A DNA stretch of 64,000 bases from Trabulsiella guamensis ATCC 49490 (lineage in GTDB: Bacteria; Pseudomonadota; Gammaproteobacteria; Enterobacterales; Enterobacteriaceae): the NCBI RefSeq assembly GCF_000734965.1, contig NZ_JMTB01000121.1, forward strand, positions 1 to 64,000, read 5' to 3'. Every line of letters starts with the position of its first letter. Within the stretch, counting starts at the first letter, position 1. Position numbers and translations under genes: made by a program. The notes under the pieces are model-generated. The model did no database searches. It was not told the origin of the DNA and saw only the letters and a program-made list of their open reading frames with translations. Shown piece after piece: positions 34,747 through 43,672 of the stretch.

Positions 34747-35634
34747 TTATTTTATGCCTGAAAAACCGAAGCTTCGCAGGAACTGTTTCTGAAATGCGAT
34801 AAAAGCGATCATCAATGGCAGACAGACCATCAGCGTCCCGGCGCCGATCATTCCCCACTGACCGCCGGATTCCGCGCCCATGGCGAAGGAAACCAGTCCG
34901 ACGGTTAACACCTGTTTGTCCGGGTCGTTGAGCATCATCAACGGCCACAAATATTCATTCCAGTGATAGGTAATGCTCACGGTGGCGAAGGCCAGCACCG
35001 ACGGCCACGACATCGGCAGCAGCACGCGATACAGCACCTGCCACCAGCGGCATCCCTCCATCAGCGCCGCCTCTTCCAGCTCTTTCGGAATGGCGAGGAA
35101 TGCCTGACGCATCAGGAACACGCCAAACGCCGATGCGAAATAGGGCATCATCACGCCGGTCAGCGTATTGAGCAGCCCGATGGTTTTCAGCGTCATCATG
35201 TTCGGTACCATCATCACCACCGGCATGATCATCAGTTGCACGAGAAACAGCAGGAACAGCGTCTGCTTGCCGCGAAACTCATGGCAGGCAAAGACGTACC
35301 CGGCAGTGGTGATGGTCAGTAACTGCACGGCAAAGGTGCCGAACGCGAAGATAAGGGTGTTGGCGTACAGGCTCAGCCAGTTCGCGCTGTCCCAGGCGTC
35401 GCGGAAGTTGTCGAATGTCAGCGGGAAACGCGGCAGCACCGAGGCCATTCCCTCGCCAAACGTACTGGCGCTGAAGGCCGACGACAGCATCCACAGGAAC
35501 GGGCTAATCCACAGCAGCGCCATGCAGCTCATCAGCACGCTGAGGGTGACGGTTTTTGAACGGCGCAGACGCAACCACAGCGGGCGCGAGGCGTTTTGCG
35601 TAGGAGGGATGACCGGCGAGATCTCAACGCTCAT
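34747..35634 (-). CDS. Inner-membrane permease of the Ugp-like importer (UgpE-like)
   Basis: 295 residues from the ATG at 35634 ([11 protein letters not shown]), chosen because GAGG lies eight bases upstream; a GTG nine bases earlier is also possible. Six predicted spans, first about 30-50. The ABC coupling helix EAA motif reads [20 protein letters not shown] (about residues 200-219), and the C-terminus ends in [11 protein letters not shown], as in MalG/UgpE-type permeases. Overlaps the upstream permease gene by 11 bases, showing coupled translation. Confidence 0.9.
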   Translation of the reverse strand: MSVEISPVIPPTQNASRPLWLRLRRSKTVTLSVLMSCMALLWISPFLWMLSSAFSASTFGEGMASVLPRFPLTFDNFRDAWDSANWLSLYANTLIFAFGTFAVQLLTITTAGYVFACHEFRGKQTLFLLFLVQLMIMPVVMMVPNMMTLKTIGLLNTLTGVMMPYFASAFGVFLMRQAFLAIPKELEEAALMEGCRWWQVLYRVLLPMSWPSVLAFATVSITYHWNEYLWPLMMLNDPDKQVLTVGLVSFAMGAESGGQWGMIGAGTLMVCLPLMIAFIAFQKQFLRSFGFSGIK

Positions 35635-36505
35635 GGTGCGCACCTCGTTCCAGTAATTTCAGGTTAATGAAAGAGAAAGCGAACAGCCCGGCCAGCGTCA
35701 GGAAAGTGGCAGCGGAGGCTTTGCCGAGATCGTGGGTATCCCACGCCAGATTCTGGATGTAATAGAGCAGCACGCTGGTGGCGTTGTCCGGCCCGCCGCG
35801 CGTCATCACCGCGACGTGGTCAATCTGCGTAATGGAGTAGATGAGCGCCGTCGTAACCACAAAGCTCAGCGTCGGGCGCAGCAGCGGTAGCGTCACCTTG
35901 AATAAGATCTGCGTCGGCGTGGCGCCTTCCATCATCGCCGCTTCGCGCGCCGAAACCGGAATGCTCTGCAACCCGGCGAGGAAAAACAGCATGTAATAGC
36001 CGGCGAATTTCCACACGCCGATCAGTGCCAGCGCGTACAGGGCGCTGTTGCTGCGACCGAGCCAGTTGTTGTTCATCGGCCCGAACAGCTTCGCCAGATA
36101 GTAATCCAGCATCCCCATGCCCGGCATAAAGATGAACAGCCACAGCGCCGCAGCGCTGACCATCGGAATAATCATCGGAAAGAAGAAGGCGGTGCGCAGC
36201 CAGCGGTTAACGCGGTGGTTTTCCCACAGCGCGACGGCCAGCAACAACGCCAGCGCCACACCGGGCACCACCGTCAGCAGGATATAAATCAGGTTGTTGA
36301 CCAACGACTGCCAGAAGACGGCGTCTTCAAACAGACGGATGAAATTGCCCATGCCGACGTACGACGCCGTTTCGCCCGCCATGCGGGTATCGAACAGGCT
36401 GTCGTAGACCGAACGCACCAGCGGAAAGTAAGTAAACAGCAGTAAAAACAGCAGGGAAGGCGACAGGATAAGCCAGGGAAGCCAGGTTTTTTTCGTCATC
36501 ATCAT
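35624..36505 (-). CDS. Inner-membrane permease of the Ugp-like importer (UgpA-like)
   Basis: 293 residues and six predicted membrane spans; first gene of the five-gene operon (permease, permease, gpdQ, ATPase, binding protein). The N-terminus WLILSPSLLFLLLFTYFPL is typical of MalF/UgpA-type subunits, and the EAA loop reads SAREAAMMEGATPTQILFKV. It pairs with the second permease to form the membrane pore. The 126-base spacer upstream holds a candidate Pho box, which would tie expression to phosphate starvation, as for E. coli ugp. Confidence 0.9.
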   Translation of the reverse strand: MMMTKKTWLPWLILSPSLLFLLLFTYFPLVRSVYDSLFDTRMAGETASYVGMGNFIRLFEDAVFWQSLVNNLIYILLTVVPGVALALLLAVALWENHRVNRWLRTAFFFPMIIPMVSAAALWLFIFMPGMGMLDYYLAKLFGPMNNNWLGRSNSALYALALIGVWKFAGYYMLFFLAGLQSIPVSAREAAMMEGATPTQILFKVTLPLLRPTLSFVVTTALIYSITQIDHVAVMTRGGPDNATSVLLYYIQNLAWDTHDLGKASAATFLTLAGLFAFSFINLKLLERGAHHER

Positions 36506-36562
36506 CGGGCTCGCTAAGGCGTTTCAAAGCGACCCAGTCTGGAAAAGATTTACTGCAAATGA

Positions 36563-36591
36563 ATGGCGGTAAGATGATGGTTTTATGAACA
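36563..36591 (-). promoter_or_regulatory. Candidate Pho box before the gpdQ-ABC operon
   Basis: Read on the minus strand, three units TGTTCAT, CCATCAT and CCGCCAT occur with their CAT cores exactly 11 bases apart, the spacing of PhoB half-sites (consensus CTGTCAT). Matches to consensus are only 4-5 of 7 per unit, so this is tentative. Confidence 0.35.
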
Positions 36592-36631
36592 GGACGATTT
36601 TTGGCCCTCTCAGGAGAGCGGGCCAAAGGGA

Positions 36632-37654
36632 TCAGAAGTCCGCTTTCAGCACCACGCGGTAGCGTGCTTTGCCTTCACGAAGGTGCTTTAGCGCGTCGTT
36701 GATTCTGGACATCGGGAACAGCTGTGTTGTTGGCGTCACGCCGCTGCGCCCGGCAAACTTCATCAGTTTACGCAGTTCAGACGGATTACCCGTCGCCGAA
36801 CCAGAGACGCTGCGATCACCCGCAATCAGCGTAAACGCCGGAACCGACAGCGGTTTGAGCACCGCGCCGACGGTATGGAAGTTGCCGCCATAGGTCAGCG
36901 CTTCGAAGTACGGTTGCCAGTCGAGGTCAACGTTGACGGTGTTGATGATCAGATCGTACTGACCCGCCAGCGCCTGTAACGCGGCTGCATCGCGGCTGTT
37001 GACGACCTTATCGGCACCCATCGCACGGACTTCCTGCTCTTTCGCCGGGTTTGAGCTGAACGCCGTCACTTCCGCGCCCATGGCATGCAGCAGTTTAATG
37101 GCGATATGCCCCAGCCCGCCGATACCGATCACCCCTACACGGCTGGTGGCCGTGACGTGATGCATCAGCAGCGGTTTAAAGACGGTGATACCGCCGCACA
37201 GCATCGGGCCTGCACTTTCGATATCAATGTTTTCCGGCAGCGGGATCACCCATTGCCAGTCAGCGCGCAGCTTATCGGCAAAACCGCCACGGTTGATGAT
37301 GGTCGGCACCGCGCCTTCCAGACAGTTGATCTGATTACCGCTGATACAGGCATCGCAATGACCGCAGCTACGCGCCGTCCAGCCCACGCCCACGCGCTGA
37401 CCAATTTTCAGCCCTTTACCCTGCGCCGCGCTGCCGAGCGCCACCACGCGACCGATCACCTCGTGGCCCGCCACCAGCGGATACTGCGACATACCCCATT
37501 CGTTGTCGATCATCGACAGATCCGAATGGCAGATCCCGCAGTAATCCACCTGCACTTCCACATCTTCCGGCGTCAGTTCACCCGCGTCGTACTCCCACAC
37601 TTCCAGATCGGCACCCGCTTGTTTTGCGGCATAGCTTTTTATAATCGTCATCAT
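36632..37654 (-). CDS. ahr: Ahr (YjgB), NADPH-dependent aldehyde reductase
   Basis: 340-residue zinc alcohol dehydrogenase. Catalytic zinc site in CGICHSD and GHEVIGRV; structural zinc loop [15 protein letters not shown]; Rossmann motif [11 protein letters not shown] near residues 180-190. It matches E. coli Ahr along its whole length ([30 protein letters not shown]). The enzyme reduces medium- and long-chain aldehydes with NADPH. A second ATG directly follows the first, so the start could be one residue later. In E. coli ahr also sits just upstream of leuX, which confirms the location; the idn genes that precede it there are replaced here. Confidence 0.93.
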   Translation of the reverse strand: MMTIIKSYAAKQAGADLEVWEYDAGELTPEDVEVQVDYCGICHSDLSMIDNEWGMSQYPLVAGHEVIGRVVALGSAAQGKGLKIGQRVGVGWTARSCGHCDACISGNQINCLEGAVPTIINRGGFADKLRADWQWVIPLPENIDIESAGPMLCGGITVFKPLLMHHVTATSRVGVIGIGGLGHIAIKLLHAMGAEVTAFSSNPAKEQEVRAMGADKVVNSRDAAALQALAGQYDLIINTVNVDLDWQPYFEALTYGGNFHTVGAVLKPLSVPAFTLIAGDRSVSGSATGNPSELRKLMKFAGRSGVTPTTQLFPMSRINDALKHLREGKARYRVVLKADF

Positions 37655-37732
37655 GCTTTCCCGTTGTTGGTGTTGAACTGGAAGTGTAGAGCATGCGCGA
37701 AGCAGGCGCTTTGGCAGAAGGAGGCATGGGGG

Positions 37733-38320
37733 TTAGCGTGCGGTTGATTTCACCAGCAGTGCGTTCAGCCAGATTTCATCCCGATCGGGGCGTTTGTCCT
37801 GGGTTTTCCACATTGATGAGATATGGATATCCGGCAGTCCGGCGACCAGCGCGTTTAACCCGGCTTCATTCAGATCGGTAAAATGACGCCCGTCTTTCAG
37901 CCGCTCGCCCTCGCCATATTTAAACGACACATACCACGCGCCGCCCGGTTTTAATGCACGTGACAGACGCTGCATCGCATCCGGCAACGCATCCATGCCA
38001 ACATGCAGAAGCGAGGCGCAGCACCAGATACCGTCATAACGTTCGCCATCATTGAGATCGGCAAAGGTCTGCTGGCGCACGGGCAAGCCGGTATAGTCCG
38101 TAGCCAGTACGACCATTTCCGCTGAGGCGTCAAAGGCATCAACCTCAAACCCCATCTCTGAAAACGCTTTGCTGTCGCGGCCAGAACCACAGCCCGCATC
38201 GAGGATTTTCCCCTTCGGCACGACCGCTGTCACGAAAGGCGCATACAGTGAGGACATATCCACGGCAACCGTGGCATCAAAAAAGCTATTCGCGTTCTGC
38301 TGGTAAAATTGAATGGTCAT
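37733..38320 (-). CDS. Class I SAM-dependent methyltransferase coupled to HNH nuclease
   Basis: 195 residues from the ATG at 38320. Motif I is ILDAGCGSGRDS (39-50), followed by an acidic DAFDAS at the end of strand 2, then CCASLLHV and LKPGGAWYVSFKYGEGE, the usual methyltransferase core for small molecules or proteins; I see no NPPY-type DNA-adenine motif. Its ATG overlaps the stop of the HNH gene in TGATG, so the two are made together. The substrate is not evident. Possibilities are a modification partner of the nuclease, or an unrelated tellurite-resistance/UbiE-type enzyme. Confidence 0.82.
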   Translation of the reverse strand: MTIQFYQQNANSFFDATVAVDMSSLYAPFVTAVVPKGKILDAGCGSGRDSKAFSEMGFEVDAFDASAEMVVLATDYTGLPVRQQTFADLNDGERYDGIWCCASLLHVGMDALPDAMQRLSRALKPGGAWYVSFKYGEGERLKDGRHFTDLNEAGLNALVAGLPDIHISSMWKTQDKRPDRDEIWLNALLVKSTAR

Positions 38321-39333
38321 CAGAATATATCCGGGCCGCTGGATTGAGGTTCCCATTGGTGAATCAACGTCTGTTGCGCAGTGTTCCATACCCGGTTCAG
38401 AAAATCACCCCGTTGCGCAGGCGTATTGCCCGTCTGCTGGATCAACGTTTCACGAAGCGGCAGATGGCTGTTAATAAAGTATTCGTTCCTGTCGTGCAGG
38501 CGCTTTAACAGCTTCAGCGACGGGACGTGCGCAAACTTTCCCTGCACGCCACGGTTGCAGTGTTTACACGCCAGCACCAGATTCCACACACCATTGATAT
38601 TTGCCACCTGATGACGCGCTGCCCAGGGGATAAAATGGTCGACGTCTGCCAGATCATCATCGTCTGGCTCAAGGCTTATCGGCGCATAACAGTAAAAACA
38701 GTACCCTTTCTGGTAACCGTTGAGGCTGTCGCGACAACTGGTGATCGTCACCCGACGATGATTCACAGTGCTGAATAGCTGTTGTTCTGCGGCATCGTAT
38801 TCAATGGCAATCACATTGCGCGACACCCCCATCGCCCACGCCTGCTCAACCAGCCGCCAGCGGGCGTCGGTTTCATGGATCAGATTCTGGAACTGCTGGC
38901 GTTCCGTCAGCCGGTAAAAGTTATCCGTCAGACGAATACCTTTGTGTGTTTTGCGCTCATCAATGAAAAAGCGTTTCTCTATTTCAGCCTGATTGACGTT
39001 GTGAAACTTATCCAATACCACGCTGAAACCCGTCTTCACTGTCGCCGCGGTTAAGACGTCCTGATCGATCTCGCCGTTATTAAAGCTCCCGCAAGTATTC
39101 AGATACTGACTGTTTTTAGCGGTGATTTGCTTCGGCGCTTGCGCCAGATGGCGACACAGATGCTGACTGAAGGGCAGGGCAAGATCTTCAAGCAGGATGA
39201 GATCACTGCCATCGCGTTTAACGTCATACAGGGCATGCGCCAGCGCGAACTTGTAGGAGGCGACATTTTTACCAAAGAGGATGATGCCGCGCCAGTAGTT
39301 CTCCAGCGAGGGATCGACCTGATAGAAACGCAT
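38320..39333 (-). CDS. HNH endonuclease-domain protein
   Basis: 337 residues. The C-terminal part has a zinc-bound HNH module: Cys212 and Cys215 (CFYC), Asp232-His233 (VDHFIPW), Asn251 (GVWNLVLACKHCN) with Cys256 and Cys259, then Asn260. The first 200 residues have no familiar domain (YQVDPSLENYWRGIILFGKN). Such proteins cut DNA or act in phage defence, but the target here is unknown. It is upstream of, and translationally coupled to, the methyltransferase gene, and lies between ahr and tRNA leuX, a favoured insertion site for accessory genes. Confidence 0.82.
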   Translation of the reverse strand: MRFYQVDPSLENYWRGIILFGKNVASYKFALAHALYDVKRDGSDLILLEDLALPFSQHLCRHLAQAPKQITAKNSQYLNTCGSFNNGEIDQDVLTAATVKTGFSVVLDKFHNVNQAEIEKRFFIDERKTHKGIRLTDNFYRLTERQQFQNLIHETDARWRLVEQAWAMGVSRNVIAIEYDAAEQQLFSTVNHRRVTITSCRDSLNGYQKGYCFYCYAPISLEPDDDDLADVDHFIPWAARHQVANINGVWNLVLACKHCNRGVQGKFAHVPSLKLLKRLHDRNEYFINSHLPLRETLIQQTGNTPAQRGDFLNRVWNTAQQTLIHQWEPQSSGPDIF

Positions 39334-39520
39334 GCGTAATCCTGATTAATGGATGAGGTGAATAACAGCAACCAGTAACAGGATCAGATACCAAACGAGC
39401 GGAAATGTAAACCACAACGATCACGTTGCAGCGTTTTGCGAGGCGGATTCAGGAATGAGGGCCGCGAAACGGCCGATGCTGAAATTTTCGGCATTCAGAA
39501 GATGTTAGGCGGGTGAACCC

Positions 39521-39548
39521 TTGCACGAGGATCCCCAACAGGTATAAT
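39521..39548 (+). promoter_or_regulatory. Promoter of tRNA-Leu gene leuX
   Basis: TTGCAC (39521-39526) and TATAAT (39543-39548) with a 16-base spacer, about 30 bases before the tRNA. The -10 box is a perfect consensus. Confidence 0.8.
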
Positions 39549-39577
39549 GCACCGGCTATCAGCATATCCCCTTCCGT

Positions 39578-39662
39578 GCCGGAGTGGCGAAATCGGTAGA
39601 CGCAGTTGATTCAAAATCAACCGTAGAAATACGTGCCGGTTCGAGTCCGGCCTTCGGCACCA
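39578..39662 (+). tRNA. leuX: tRNA-Leu (anticodon CAA)
   Basis: 85 bases with encoded CCA. Acceptor GCCGGAG / CTTCGGC (one G-T pair); anticodon stem TTGAT / ATCAA around a CAA anticodon in TTCAAAA; a long variable arm (CGTAGAAATACG) typical of type II tRNAs; T-loop GGTTCGAGTCC. It differs from E. coli leuX by a single base in the acceptor stem. leuX is a common integration site for genomic islands, and an accessory block follows it here. Confidence 0.97.
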
Positions 39663-39675
39663 TCGGAACATCAAT

Positions 39676-39699
39676 AGACGTCAACGGACGTCTTTTTTT
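39676..39699 (+). terminator. leuX terminator
   Basis: AGACGT / ACGTCT stem with CAACGG loop followed by seven T. The 227 bases from here to hsdM show no gene; I see no integrase or duplicated leuX end within them. Confidence 0.85.
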
Positions 39700-39926
39700 G
39701 TGCCTGTAAATCAATACCAGCAATGTTTACCTTTCTCGTTCGCGGGATATTCAATCGACATTTTTGCGCTCTTTTTAAATGGGTTATTCAACCCGATATT
39801 CATTTCTTTGCCCTGTATCGTTTGCGATAGCCCTTGTTACGAGTATGATTTTGCGAATTACTTTCCAATACTGACTTTTTGCCTGGGCATATTTGCGCTA
39901 TGGCTGCGATCTTTCCAGAGGGCATC

Positions 39927-42287
39927 ATGACTAACACTAACTTTTCTCAAACGGCTGCGTTTATCTGGTCAGTGGCCGATCTGCTGCGCGGGGACTTCAA
40001 GCAATCTCAGTACGGGCGCGTGATCCTGCCCTTTACGCTGTTGCGTCGTCTTGAGTGTGTGCTGGCAGAGACCAAAGACGCGGTGGTGGCGAAATACGAT
40101 GAATTAAAAACCAGCCCACTGCCGGAAGATGCCAAAGAGAAGTTTCTGCTGCGCGCCAGCGGGCTTTCCTTCTTCAACACCTCGAAGATGGATCTTGGCA
40201 AGATGGGTCAGAACGACATCAAAGCTAACCTGGAAAGCTACGTACAGGCGTTCTCCCCGGATGCACGTGAAATCTTCGAACACTTCAAATTCAGTGAGTT
40301 TGTCGGCCTGCTGGAAGATGCCAACCTGCTGTTTAAAGTGGTGAAGAAATTCGCTACCACCGATCTCAGCCCGAAAGCGATTTCCAACTATGAGATGGGC
40401 CTGGTGTTTGAAGAGCTTATCCGTCGTTTCGCGGAGAGCTCTAACGAGACCGCAGGTGAACACTTTACCCCACGCGATATCGTGCGCCTGACTACCTCGC
40501 TGGTGTTTATGGAAGATGATGAAGCCCTGACGCAGGACGGTATCATCCGCACCATTTATGACCCAACTGCCGGGACCGGCGGCTTCCTCTCTTCGGGCAT
40601 GGAATATGTGCACGAGCTGAACCCTAACGCGGTGATGCGTGCCTTTGGTCAGGAGCTGAACCCGGAATCCTACGCTATCTGTAAAGCCGACATGCTGATC
40701 AAAGGTCAGGACGTCAGCCGCATTAAGCTGGGCAACACCCTTTCTAACGACCAGCTGCCGCAGGACCAGTTCGACTACATGCTCTCTAACCCGCCGTTTG
40801 GCGTGGACTGGAAAAAAATTGAGGGCGAGATCAACGACGAACATACGCAGAAAGGCTTTAACGGTCGTTTTGGCCCGGGTCTGCCGCGTGTATCCGACGG
40901 CTCGCTGCTGTTCCTGATGCACCTGATTAGCAAAATGCGCGATAACCACAATGTCGATGGCACCGTGAGCAATGGCGGGCGTATCGGGATTATCCTTAAC
41001 GGCTCGCCACTGTTTACCGGTGGTGCGGGCAGCGGTGAGAGTGAAATTCGACGCTACATTCTGGAGGCCGATTTGCTGGAAGGCATTGTCGCACTGCCAA
41101 CGGACATGTTCTACAACACCGGCATTGCCACCTACGTCTGGATCCTCTCCAACAAGAAAGCGCCTGAGCGTAAAGGCAAAGTACAGCTGATTGATGGCAC
41201 CAACCTGTGCGGAAAAATGCGTAAATCGCTGGGTTCGAAGCGCAACCTGATGGGCGAAGACGATATCAAGCTGATCACCCAAACCTTCGGTGAGTTTGAG
41301 GTGGTGGATGCCACCACTCTGGAAGAACTGGGTCTGGAAAAAGCCGCCGAGCAAAAATCCAGCCGCGGTCGCCAGCCTGCCACTGCCAAAACCGAAGCGC
41401 CGAAAACCTTCGCCAGCAAAATCTTTAACAGCACCGACTTTGGCTATCGTCGCCTGACCATTGAACGCCCGCTGCGTTTATCTGCTCAGGTGACGGATGA
41501 GGCGATTGCGACTCTGCGCTTTGCACCGAAGCCGTTTAACGCGCCGATGGAACGCTTGTATGACGAGTTCGCTGCGCAGTGGCAGGCGGATAACTACGGT
41601 GATTTCTCCGAACTGGAAGCAGAAGCGCGCGCTATTATTAAAGCCGAATTTGCAGAACTGAAAGAGAAGCAGATCAAAGACCTGCTCGACAGTAAGCTGT
41701 GGCTGGCACAGCGCGGATTGATGGAAAAGGCTCAGCAGATTCAGACGGCTCTGGGTACGCAGGCGGGTGGTAAAACGCTGGTGAGCAATGACTTCAACCA
41801 GTTCCAGCTGACCCTGAAAGGGGCCATCAAAATGGCTGGCGTGAAGCTGGATGCGAAAGAGAACAAACAGTTTACCGACGCCATCACCACCAAAAACCCG
41901 GATGCCGAGCCGGTGGTGAAGAAGGCGCTGAAAGAAGCGGCTCAGCCGTTGTACGGGGCATTTGAGTACAAAGGCAAAGTGGTGGAGTTTGAGCAGGACG
42001 GTGAGCTGCGTGATAACGAGAACGTACCACTGAACCCGGCAGTGTCCACCAGCGACCTGATTGAAAACTATTTTAAAGCAGAAGTCCTGCCACATGTGAA
42101 TGACGCGTGGATTAACGCCGATAAGCGCGACGCGAAAGATGGTGAGGTGGGAATTGTCGGTTATGAAATTCCGTTTAACCGCCATTTCTATGTCTATCAG
42201 CCGCCGCGCCCGCTGGAGGAAATTGATGTCGATCTGGATGCGGTCAGCGCCGAGATTATGAAGCTGCTGCAGGAGGTACATTCCTGA
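39927..42287 (+). CDS. hsdM: HsdM, methyltransferase subunit of a type I restriction-modification system
   Basis: 786 residues from the ATG at 39927 ([14 protein letters not shown]), chosen because AGAGGG precedes it. It transfers methyl groups from SAM to adenine N6 at the site set by HsdS. Motif I is [14 protein letters not shown], motif IV is [10 protein letters not shown], and an HsdM_N helical domain precedes them. Many HsdM proteins are near 500-530 residues; here an extra ~270-residue C-terminal stretch follows the MTase core, with Lys/Glu-rich helices. Order M-S-R with overlapping genes resembles IC-type systems. The stop overlaps hsdS by one base, with AGGAGG before it. Confidence 0.95.
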   Translation: MTNTNFSQTAAFIWSVADLLRGDFKQSQYGRVILPFTLLRRLECVLAETKDAVVAKYDELKTSPLPEDAKEKFLLRASGLSFFNTSKMDLGKMGQNDIKANLESYVQAFSPDAREIFEHFKFSEFVGLLEDANLLFKVVKKFATTDLSPKAISNYEMGLVFEELIRRFAESSNETAGEHFTPRDIVRLTTSLVFMEDDEALTQDGIIRTIYDPTAGTGGFLSSGMEYVHELNPNAVMRAFGQELNPESYAICKADMLIKGQDVSRIKLGNTLSNDQLPQDQFDYMLSNPPFGVDWKKIEGEINDEHTQKGFNGRFGPGLPRVSDGSLLFLMHLISKMRDNHNVDGTVSNGGRIGIILNGSPLFTGGAGSGESEIRRYILEADLLEGIVALPTDMFYNTGIATYVWILSNKKAPERKGKVQLIDGTNLCGKMRKSLGSKRNLMGEDDIKLITQTFGEFEVVDATTLEELGLEKAAEQKSSRGRQPATAKTEAPKTFASKIFNSTDFGYRRLTIERPLRLSAQVTDEAIATLRFAPKPFNAPMERLYDEFAAQWQADNYGDFSELEAEARAIIKAEFAELKEKQIKDLLDSKLWLAQRGLMEKAQQIQTALGTQAGGKTLVSNDFNQFQLTLKGAIKMAGVKLDAKENKQFTDAITTKNPDAEPVVKKALKEAAQPLYGAFEYKGKVVEFEQDGELRDNENVPLNPAVSTSDLIENYFKAEVLPHVNDAWINADKRDAKDGEVGIVGYEIPFNRHFYVYQPPRPLEEIDVDLDAVSAEIMKLLQEVHS

Positions 42288-43672
42288 TGGCTAAGTATAA
42301 GGCGTATCCGGAGTATAAGGATTCTGGGGTTGAGTTGTTAGGTGAAGTACCGCTGACATGGCGCGTATTTAAATTAAAATTTGGTTTGTCTGAACCACTG
42401 GTTTATGGGGCTAATGAGGCTGCATTAGACGACAATCCAGATAACCCTCGTTATATTCGCATTACAGATATGAATCCCGATGGTACTTTGCGTAATGATA
42501 CTTTTAAATCGTTACCTAAAGTCATATCCGAACCATATATGTTAATCGATGGAGATATACTGTTAGCTCGAAGTGGTGCGACTGTTGGTAAATCGTTTTA
42601 TTATAAATCTATTTTTGGACCATCTTGCTTTGCAGGATATTTAATCAGAGCGAGATTTAATGGTGATAAAATAGTTCCGCGATTAGCATACTGGTTTTTC
42701 CAATCATCAATATACTGGCAATATATTAGTGGTAGTCAAATTCAGGCTACGATTCAAAATGTTAGCGCAGAAAAATATTCCGATTTGTATCTATCAGCGC
42801 CGCTAGGGTACGCAGAACAAGCACTAATTGCGGACTTCCTCGATCACGAAACCGCAAAAATCGATAACCTGATCGAGAAGCAACAGCAACTGATTGAACT
42901 GCTGAAAGAAAAACGTCAGGCAATGATTAGCCATGCCGTCACCAAAGGGCTAAACCCTGATGTAACGATGAAAGATTCTGGTGTTGAGTGGTTAGGGAAA
43001 GTGCCGGAGCATTGGGAACTCGTACCACTTAAATATTTGTGCAATTTTAGTGGGGGTGGGACTCCGACAAAAGATAACTTATCTTATTGGCAGGGGGGGA
43101 CTGTTCCATGGATTTAGCCGAAAGATATGAAGTCTTTTTGGATTTCAGAAACTCAAGATTATGTTACACCAAAAGCAGTAAGTGAATCCTCAACAAACTA
43201 TGTTGAAGAAGGTTCATTGCTCATGGTAGTTCGTTCTGGAATTCTTCAGCGAAATATTCCTGTGGCTATAAATATCGTAAAGGTTACGATGAATCAGGAT
43301 ATGAAAGCGTTAAGATTTAATGAAAGAATGAAGGCCCATTATGCCGCGTATTTTATCAACGGGAATGTCAATTCTTTGTTGTTAGAATGGACAAAAGAAG
43401 GGGCTACTGTCGAAAGCATTGAGCATGAGTATCTTGCAAATGGATTGATCCCTGTCCCACCGATAGATGAGCAACATTCGATAATTAAGAGCATCTCAGA
43501 CCAAATGATACGCTTTGAGTTATTGGAAGAAAAAGCATTAACAGGTATCCGACTTCTCCAGGAACGCCGCACCGCCCTTATCTCCGCCGCCGTCACCGGA
43601 AAAATTGACGTCCGCGATTGGGTTGCCCCGGACACGCAGGATGTTGAGGAGCCACAGGAGGCCACCGCATGA
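42287..43672 (+). pseudogene. hsdS: HsdS specificity subunit, interrupted by an in-frame amber codon
   Basis: One continuous frame of 461 codons, split by TAG at 43115-43117 (codon 277); what follows stays in the same frame, so nothing but the stop is wrong. The sequence reads GGTVPWI-stop-PKDMKSFW, where HsdS proteins have PWISPKDM, so a TCG-to-TAG change is likely. TRD1 spans about 20-185, the central conserved helix region 190-220 ([21 protein letters not shown]), TRD2 about 230-410 and a second conserved region follows (ISAAVTGKIDVRDW). The intact first part (276 residues) still holds TRD1 and the central helix. The TRD parts are AT-rich compared with hsdM and hsdR. Overlaps hsdR by ATGA. 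Confidence 0.88.

Noticed and set aside
39700-39926. Small frame between leuX and hsdM as a gene
   Set aside because: No ribosome-binding site, overlaps the hsdM start out of frame, no recognisable features.
43127-43672. Second half of hsdS as a separate gene
   Set aside because: It is in the same frame as the first half, begins mid-domain without a ribosome-binding site, and completes the standard HsdS layout; one interrupted gene is simpler.
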